From: Sporosarcina koreensis
GTDB lineage: Bacteria; Bacillota; Bacilli; Bacillales_A; Planococcaceae
Direction: 5' to 3'
Length of the DNA stretch: 38,323 nt
Assembly: GCF_001531445.1 (NCBI RefSeq)
Contig: NZ_LQYA01000123.1
Span: 19,709 to 58,031 of the forward strand
Numbering within the stretch: the first letter of the stretch is position 1; every line of letters starts with the position of its first letter. Below are positions 33,891 to 38,323 of the stretch, piece by piece. A program made the position numbers and the translations under genes. The notes beneath the pieces were generated by a model. The model ran no database searches, was not told where the DNA came from, and saw nothing but the letters and a program-made list of their open reading frames with translations.

Positions 33891-34979
33891 ATGACGAATT
33901 TACTAATCGATATTGAAAAGACCTTAAACCCGAAAACGAAGCCTGCGTTCGATCAGCTTTCATTCGGCACTGTTTTTACTGACCATATGTTTACAATGGA
34001 TTATTCCGAAGAACAAGGTTGGCATGATCCGAAGATTGTCCCGTATGAGCCAATCCTGCTCGATCCTGCGGCAATGATATTCCACTATGGACAAACGGTG
34101 TTCGAAGGATTGAAAGCATATGTGACAGATGACGAGGAAGTGCTACTGTTCAGACCCGAAGAAAATATGAAGAGATTGAACCGTTCGAATGAAAGGCTGT
34201 GCATCCCGGCGTTCGACGAGGAACTCGCTCTTTCCGGCCTACGGAAACTGATTCAAGTCGATAAGGATTGGATTCCGAATATCGAGGGGACGTCCCTTTA
34301 CATCCGGCCTTTCATTTTCGCGACACAGCCTTATTTAGGGGTTGCTCCGTCGAAAACGTATCGCTTCATGATCATTCTTTCACCGGTTGGCGCCTATTAC
34401 AAGGAAGGCATCAACCCCGTTAAGATTGCGGTAGAATCTGAATTCGTCCGTGCGGTAACGGGCGGGACAGGCAGTGCGAAAACGGCAGGCAACTACGCAG
34501 GCGCCATGAAAGCGCAAGAAGTGGCGGAAGCGAAGGGGTATTCGCAAGTGCTCTGGCTCGATGGGAAAGAACACCGTTACATCGAGGAAGTCGGCGCGAT
34601 GAATGTATTTTTCAAATTGAACGGGGAAGTTGTCACACCTGAGCTCAATGGAAGCATTTTAGAGGGGATCACACGTAAATCCGTCATTGAATTGCTACAA
34701 CATTGGGACATTCCTATTACCGAACGGAAGATTTCCATGGAGGAGCTTTACGAAGCTTATCAGTCCGGGCTATTAGAGGAAGCGTTCGGCACGGGAACTG
34801 CAGCGGTCATCTCTCCGATCGGGGAGCTTTATTGGAATGAAAAGAAAATCACTATTAACGACGGAGAAATTGGCGAATTGGCACAAAGGGTCTATGATAC
34901 GATGACAGGCATCCAGACGGGAAGAGCAGAAGACCCGTTCGGCTGGCGGATGACAGTGGACGTTGAAACCGTAAAGTAA
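33891..34979 (+). CDS. ilvE: Branched-chain amino acid aminotransferase
   Basis: A 362-aa PLP fold type IV transaminase for the last step of Val/Leu/Ile synthesis or first step of their breakdown, with glutamate as partner. Signatures are FHYGQTVFEGLKAY, RLNRSNERLCIP, YIRPFIFAT, GTGSAKTAGNYAGA with PLP Lys197, QVLWLDG, EEVGAMNVFF and EAFGTGTAAVISPIG. The length equals B. subtilis IlvK/YwaA (about 363). AAAGGGGG at 33876-33883 marks ATG 33891; the frame is open to 33723, but that would run over the promoter and niaR. Confidence 0.95.
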   Translation: MTNLLIDIEKTLNPKTKPAFDQLSFGTVFTDHMFTMDYSEEQGWHDPKIVPYEPILLDPAAMIFHYGQTVFEGLKAYVTDDEEVLLFRPEENMKRLNRSNERLCIPAFDEELALSGLRKLIQVDKDWIPNIEGTSLYIRPFIFATQPYLGVAPSKTYRFMIILSPVGAYYKEGINPVKIAVESEFVRAVTGGTGSAKTAGNYAGAMKAQEVAEAKGYSQVLWLDGKEHRYIEEVGAMNVFFKLNGEVVTPELNGSILEGITRKSVIELLQHWDIPITERKISMEELYEAYQSGLLEEAFGTGTAAVISPIGELYWNEKKITINDGEIGELAQRVYDTMTGIQTGRAEDPFGWRMTVDVETVK

Positions 34980-34986
34980 TTACAGG

Positions 34987-35014
34987 CATCCTGTCGCAAC
35001 GGCAGGATGTTTTT
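34987..35014 (+). terminator. Terminator of ilvE
   Basis: CATCCTG and CAGGATG form a 7-bp stem around a 9-nt loop, followed by TTTTT. The menC ribosome site follows about 10 bp later, so menC may rely on read-through. Confidence 0.75.
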
Positions 35015-35042
35015 ACACATTTTCAGGGAAGGGGTATCGATT

Positions 35043-36155
35043 TTGCGAATTACAAAAGTGACGATCCGTAAAATGAAAATGAGAATGAAGGAAACTTTTT
35101 CAACAAGCTTCGGGACTATGCAAGATAAGCATTTTTTATTGCTAGAAGTTTATGATGAGCTGGGGAATTCGGGCTGGGGTGAATCCGTTGCATTCGACGC
35201 CCCGTGGTATACGGAGGAGACGGTGGAAACGAGCTTGCATATGCTTAGTGATTTCCTCATCCCACTTCTGCTTGGGAAGGAAATCAGCCATCCTGATCAG
35301 GTAGGCAATTTGTTTTCTCCGATCCGCGGCAACAATATGGCAAAGGCGTCCATTGAAGGCGCCATTTGGGATCTGTACGCCAAACGGAAAGGGATTTCAT
35401 TGGCTGAAGCGTTAGGCGGTCAACGTGAGCGAATCGAAGTCGGTATTAGCATTGGGATTCAAAAGGATCTAGCCGGCTTGATTGATAAAGTGCAGAGATA
35501 TTTGGAGGAAGGCTATAAACGGATTAAAGTGAAAATCAAGCCGGGAGCTGACGTTGACGTCCTCCGAGGACTGAGATCCGCTTTTCCAGACGTGCCGCTT
35601 ATGGCGGATGCCAATTCGGCCTATTCACTAGGCGACATCGATTTATTGAAGCAGTTGGACGACTTCGGCTTGCTGATGATTGAGCAACCACTCGCACACG
35701 ATGACATCGTCGATCACGCCGTCTTGCAAAAACAATTGAAGACGCCGATCTGCCTTGATGAAAGCATCCATTCCGTAGAAGATGTGCGAAAAGCAGTCGA
35801 GCTCGGAAGCACAAAAGTCATCAATGTGAAGATCGGGAGAGTCGGCGGCTTGTCCGAAGCGAAACGGATTCATGATTATTGCATGGAGAAAGGTGTTCCC
35901 GTCTGGTGTGGCGGCATGCTTGAAGCGGGAATCGGCCGCGCCCACAATATTGCCTTGACGTCGCTTCCGAATTTTACACTTCCAGGTGATACGGCAGGCT
36001 CATCCCATTACTGGAAAAAAGATATTATCGAGCCCGAAGTGATTGTGACTGATGGCTATATCACTGTACCGACTGCATCGGGAATCGGTTTTACGCCCAA
36101 TCTCCGCACCATTGAGGAATTCATGACAGACATATGGCATTTTAGAGAAGATTGA
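35043..36155 (+). CDS. menC: o-Succinylbenzoate synthase / N-acylamino acid racemase
   Basis: A 370-aa enolase-superfamily enzyme: capping domain at the N-terminus, then a barrel with IKVKIKPG (catalytic Lys), MADANSAY (metal Asp), IEQPL (Glu), CLDESI (Asp) and NVKIGRVGG (second Lys). This is the MenC type found in Firmicutes, where the same fold acts as o-succinylbenzoate synthase for menaquinone or as N-acylamino acid racemase; sequence alone does not separate them. No other men genes are in view. TTG 35043 is chosen because AGGGAAGGGG is at the right distance. Confidence 0.85.
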   Translation: MRITKVTIRKMKMRMKETFSTSFGTMQDKHFLLLEVYDELGNSGWGESVAFDAPWYTEETVETSLHMLSDFLIPLLLGKEISHPDQVGNLFSPIRGNNMAKASIEGAIWDLYAKRKGISLAEALGGQRERIEVGISIGIQKDLAGLIDKVQRYLEEGYKRIKVKIKPGADVDVLRGLRSAFPDVPLMADANSAYSLGDIDLLKQLDDFGLLMIEQPLAHDDIVDHAVLQKQLKTPICLDESIHSVEDVRKAVELGSTKVINVKIGRVGGLSEAKRIHDYCMEKGVPVWCGGMLEAGIGRAHNIALTSLPNFTLPGDTAGSSHYWKKDIIEPEVIVTDGYITVPTASGIGFTPNLRTIEEFMTDIWHFRED

Positions 36156-36169
36156 ATGGAATGACGTTA

Positions 36170-36228
36170 TAAACGAGAACTTTGTCTGCAAGAATGAAAA
36201 CTCTTGGCGAAATGAACGAGAACTCTTT
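36170..36228 (+). repeat. Three degenerate copies of an AACGAGAACTCTT unit
   Basis: AAACGAGAACTTTG (36171), AATGAAAACTCTTG (36193) and AATGAACGAGAACTCTTT (36211) recur every 18-22 bp between menC and the lipoprotein gene. Direct repeats without hairpin potential; role unknown. Confidence 0.5.
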
Positions 36229-36277
36229 CAGTTTCGTGCTGCATGCAACTTCTCTTGCAGAATATCCGTCTAATGGA

Positions 36278-36306
36278 TTGATGAAGTGCGCACAATCCAG
36301 TAAAAT
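36278..36306 (+). promoter_or_regulatory. Sigma-A promoter of the lipoprotein gene
   Basis: TTGATG and TAAAAT are separated by exactly 17 bp, about 33 bp before the GTG start. Confidence 0.6.
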
Positions 36307-36338
36307 GTACATAGGTTTTGAAGAGAGGAAGTTTACAT

Positions 36339-37139
36339 GTGAAAAAAATAATCAGTGCCCTTGCTGTCGGTTCGCTCGTTCTTCTTTTGGCTGCTTGCAG
36401 CAGTTCTGGAGAGGCACAAAAGAAAATGACGGCTGGAGATTTATTGGATAAATCCCAAGAAGCGATGGAAAAATCGTTGAAAGCTGTACGAGCCCATATT
36501 GTCTACGATGATTACGCAGTGACTGTGTATGACGGAGATATCGAAAATCCTGAAAAAGCTGGTGCAAAATTCGATATGAAGATTGACGCTTTCCTTGATC
36601 CGATGAAAGTACGCCAGAAATCAATCATTTCCCCACGAGGCGTGAGAAGCTGGAAGCAAGATTTATACCAAGTGGGTGACCGGACGTTTGCAAAGCCTGA
36701 AAAGGAAAGCGACTGGGAAGAGCTGCCATCCGGATCGATTGAAGAATTGTTCGGAACGCTGGCTGCCGAATCGCATCCAATGCTTGACCTATCCAAATTC
36801 AAAGAGTTTGAGGATGAGTTTGTACTAGAACCGATTGAGTACGGATACGCATTGAGTTTGTCACTGGACCGCAACGATTACAAGCGGATTAAAGAACTTT
36901 TCCCAGATATCGGACCATCTCAGGATGGCTTCAACATCGTTGACAAAATTGAATTGGTCATCACTTTCAATAAAAGCACTTCGTACGTGACGAGCTTCAA
37001 ATGGTCTTCCGATATGAGGAATTATAGCGATGGGAATTCATATCGTTCGCGTCAGAAATTGAATGCGACGTATAGCTATTTTAATGATATCGAAGATTTC
37101 AGTTTGCCACAGGAAGTAAGTAAGATAGCAGCGGAATAA
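36339..37139 (+). CDS. Secreted lipoprotein with LppX/LolA-like fold (DUF6612-like)
   Basis: A 266-aa lipoprotein: basic start KKII, hydrophobic stretch, and the lipobox LAAC followed by SSSGE, so it is anchored on the outer face of the membrane. The mature part (TAGDLLDKSQEAMEKSLKAVRAHIVYD, 12 of these residues typical, then FDMKIDAFLDPMKVRQKS) has the beta-rich pattern of DUF6612-type proteins, which resemble LolA/LppX lipid carriers. The ligand is unknown. GTG 36339 has AGAGAGGAAG at a good distance; an ATG two bases earlier stops at once. Confidence 0.78.
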   Translation: MKKIISALAVGSLVLLLAACSSSGEAQKKMTAGDLLDKSQEAMEKSLKAVRAHIVYDDYAVTVYDGDIENPEKAGAKFDMKIDAFLDPMKVRQKSIISPRGVRSWKQDLYQVGDRTFAKPEKESDWEELPSGSIEELFGTLAAESHPMLDLSKFKEFEDEFVLEPIEYGYALSLSLDRNDYKRIKELFPDIGPSQDGFNIVDKIELVITFNKSTSYVTSFKWSSDMRNYSDGNSYRSRQKLNATYSYFNDIEDFSLPQEVSKIAAE

Positions 37140-37163
37140 AACGAGGACGGATCCAATTAAAGT

Positions 37164-37206
37164 ACACCCCAGAAGTTAGAGTCAAACTAACTTTTGGGGT
37201 GTTTTA
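37164..37206. terminator. Terminator after the lipoprotein gene
   Basis: ACACCCCA plus AAGTTAG pairs with CTAACTT plus TGGGGTGT (one internal mismatch) and is followed by TTTTATT. It probably works in both directions, as the SpoIIM-like gene converges here. Confidence 0.88.
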
Positions 37207-37252
37207 TTATGTAGATTGATATCTGTATGACCTATTTCTCGAATTATATATT

Positions 37253-37864
37253 CTATTGAAAAAATTGGTATATCAAATCCGCTGCATACGTTTCCAAAAA
37301 GGCGGCTATAGTAATAATTGGTAAAACAAAAATTCCGTAAAACTTTACTGCTTTCACTAGTTTTTCGTTAAAAGATATCTCTACTTTGTCCGTCTTGAAT
37401 AGATTTTTTATTTTTATTCTGACAGCCCGATTCAATTCAAAAAGGGTTGCCGCGAGCAAGCAAAAAGCAAAGATTTCAAAAACAAAGTGAGGGATGGAGG
37501 AAAAAATCATCCCAAAACCTTTGTCCGCATCGATTCGCAAAGCGATGCCGAAAAGAATACCAGGTAAGGATACAGTTGTCATGATATTTAAGACATACAA
37601 AAACTGTATGGGAATCAAGGCTAATAGGAACATTTGTAAAGGTACTGAAAAACCGTTATTCACAATGAACGCCCAGACTTTATGGATACCGCGAGAATCA
37701 CTCAATGTGTCTGACGATTGATTTCCGATTCCATCAAGCACATCATTCACATCAGGATTGATGAGGTATGTGATGAGGGTTGCTAGGATTGTTAAAGATA
37801 TTGCGAATATAAAAAAGAAAATGGCTCTTTTACATATTGTTTTATTTATGAAGGACGACTTAAT
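37253..37864 (-). CDS. SpoIIM-family (DUF95) membrane protein
   Basis: A polytopic membrane protein of the stage II sporulation protein M family: IPHFVFEIFAFCLLAATLFEL and FYGIFVLPIITIAAFLETYAADL match the family's characteristic helices (both quoted segments membrane-embedded). From the first GTG (37750) it has 165 aa and lacks the first helix. The same frame continues upstream without a stop to ATT 37864, adding KSSFINKTICKRA then IFFFIFAISLTILATLITYL, a proper first membrane helix, and 203 aa in total, near SpoIIM's 214. No ATG, GTG or TTG exists in that extension, so either ATT is the start or the end of the DUF418 gene hides a frameshift. It overlaps that gene by 19 bp. Confidence 0.7.
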   Translation of the reverse strand: MKSSFINKTICKRAIFFFIFAISLTILATLITYLINPDVNDVLDGIGNQSSDTLSDSRGIHKVWAFIVNNGFSVPLQMFLLALIPIQFLYVLNIMTTVSLPGILFGIALRIDADKGFGMIFSSIPHFVFEIFAFCLLAATLFELNRAVRIKIKNLFKTDKVEISFNEKLVKAVKFYGIFVLPIITIAAFLETYAADLIYQFFQ

Positions 37865-38323
37865 TTCAGATCACTCTCCGTTTCTTCAGTAGAAGGGATA
37901 TCCATTTTCCGCTGCTTCTTCGAGGAAGTAGAATATGATAAATATGTCCCGATTCGGACGATTTTTTCCAAAGGTCCGTAGCGAAAATATTTGGTGTAAA
38001 GGAAACTGAAAGCAATTTGCATCGTAAAGATGAGGATGCCAAGCAACATCGCTTTGAAAACACCAATTTTACCGAATACACCAAACCCATAGCCATAAAA
38101 GATTGTTGTGCAAATGATTGTTTGGAGAATATAATTCGTTAACGATAATTTGCCGACTTGCTCGAAGTACGATAACAACCGGGATGTAGATGTTATGCTG
38201 TACAAAAGGCCAATTAAACTAATATAGCCGAAAGCGATTATAATCCCGCCTGTCATTTCAAAACTTGGAGCCGATAGGAAGTACCCGTATGTTTTCATGC
38301 CTAGTCCTAAAATGAGTCCTATG
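37846..38323 (-). CDS. DUF418-family membrane protein (5'-truncated)
   Basis: The frame stays open through the right edge, so the N-terminus is missing; about 158 residues are visible. They contain four membrane segments and the typical DUF418 (YeiB-like) end: GKLSLTNYILQTIICTTIFYG, then FTMQIAFSFLYTKYFRYGPLEKIVR, where PLExIxR is characteristic (quoted parts in order). A Lys/Ser/Glu-rich cytosolic tail follows. Such proteins are proposed transporters or acyltransferase-3 relatives; function is unknown. It is upstream of and overlapping the SpoIIM-like gene. Confidence 0.78.
   Translation of the reverse strand, partial: IGLILGLGMKTYGYFLSAPSFEMTGGIIIAFGYISLIGLLYSITSTSRLLSYFEQVGKLSLTNYILQTIICTTIFYGYGFGVFGKIGVFKAMLLGILIFTMQIAFSFLYTKYFRYGPLEKIVRIGTYLSYSTSSKKQRKMDIPSTEETESDLKLSRPS

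Noticed and set aside
36170-36228. CRISPR-like short repeats
   Set aside because: Units are degenerate, too short, with spacers under 12 bp and no cas genes nearby.

Overview
The window looks like the chromosome of a low-to-moderate GC, endospore-forming Bacillales species. It most resembles Planococcaceae such as Sporosarcina; that family placement is an inference from protein flavour and from the Bacillus subtilis-like gene order, not from a database search. The order panB-panC-panD-dinG-ypmB-aspB-asnS-dnaD-nth-ypoC | ponA-recU | yppE-mrfA ... mrfB-gpsB-rnpB-rlmL-ypvA-dynA ... rnhA-like-ypeQ-cspD-ypgQ follows the corresponding B. subtilis region closely, with a class B (Bacillus-type) RNase P RNA.

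Layout. 1-1832: end of the pantothenate operon (panB cut by the window edge, panC, panD), closed by a strong terminator. 1970-9590: a long rightward run joining DNA repair/replication (dinG, dnaD, nth) with Asp/Asn metabolism (aspB, asnS) and ypmB and ypoC. 9591-12956: ponA and recU on the minus strand, sharing a bidirectional terminator with ypoC. 13129-15761: yppE and the repair helicase mrfA. 15816-17747: a leftward, AT-rich accessory insert (Nudix hydrolase, putative zinc-protease lipoprotein, two small membrane proteins, one of them frameshifted). 18068-28755: mrfB, gpsB, rnpB, rlmL, the FeS-type DinG paralogue ypvA, the two-headed dynamin dynA, a rhodanese-type sulfurtransferase and a phosphoesterase. 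28788-30662: RNase H-like gene, a small Zn-finger gene, cspD and an HD-domain pyrophosphohydrolase, with a dispersed Bacillales-type repeat in between. 30753-33044: an islet without B. subtilis synteny (YmaF-family His-rich protein, Tyr/Arg/Pro-rich micro-protein, leaderless PQQ-type sugar dehydrogenase-like protein). 33262-36155: niaR, ilvE, menC/NSAR. 36339-end: a lipoprotein, then leftward SpoIIM-like and DUF418 membrane proteins (the latter cut by the window edge).

How the genes work together. Most of the window is core housekeeping: coenzyme A precursor synthesis, DNA repair and replication initiation (DinG, Nth, DnaD, RecU, MrfA/MrfB, YpvA), cell-wall synthesis and its control (PonA, GpsB), membrane remodelling (DynA), and tRNA/rRNA maturation (RNase P, RlmL). 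I found no prophage, transposase, CRISPR array, tRNA or rRNA gene.

I did not find a clearly new multi-gene system. The most unusual signals are: the mitomycin-repair pair mrfA/mrfB split by an accessory insert; a frameshifted micro-ORF with a perfect Shine-Dalgarno in that insert; two genes whose membrane/signal N-termini only appear if non-canonical CTG or ATT starts are used; a trio of neighbouring genes that each carry a sigma-K-like -10 (CATAnnnTA); and two copies of a dispersed palindromic repeat, one with its centre deleted.
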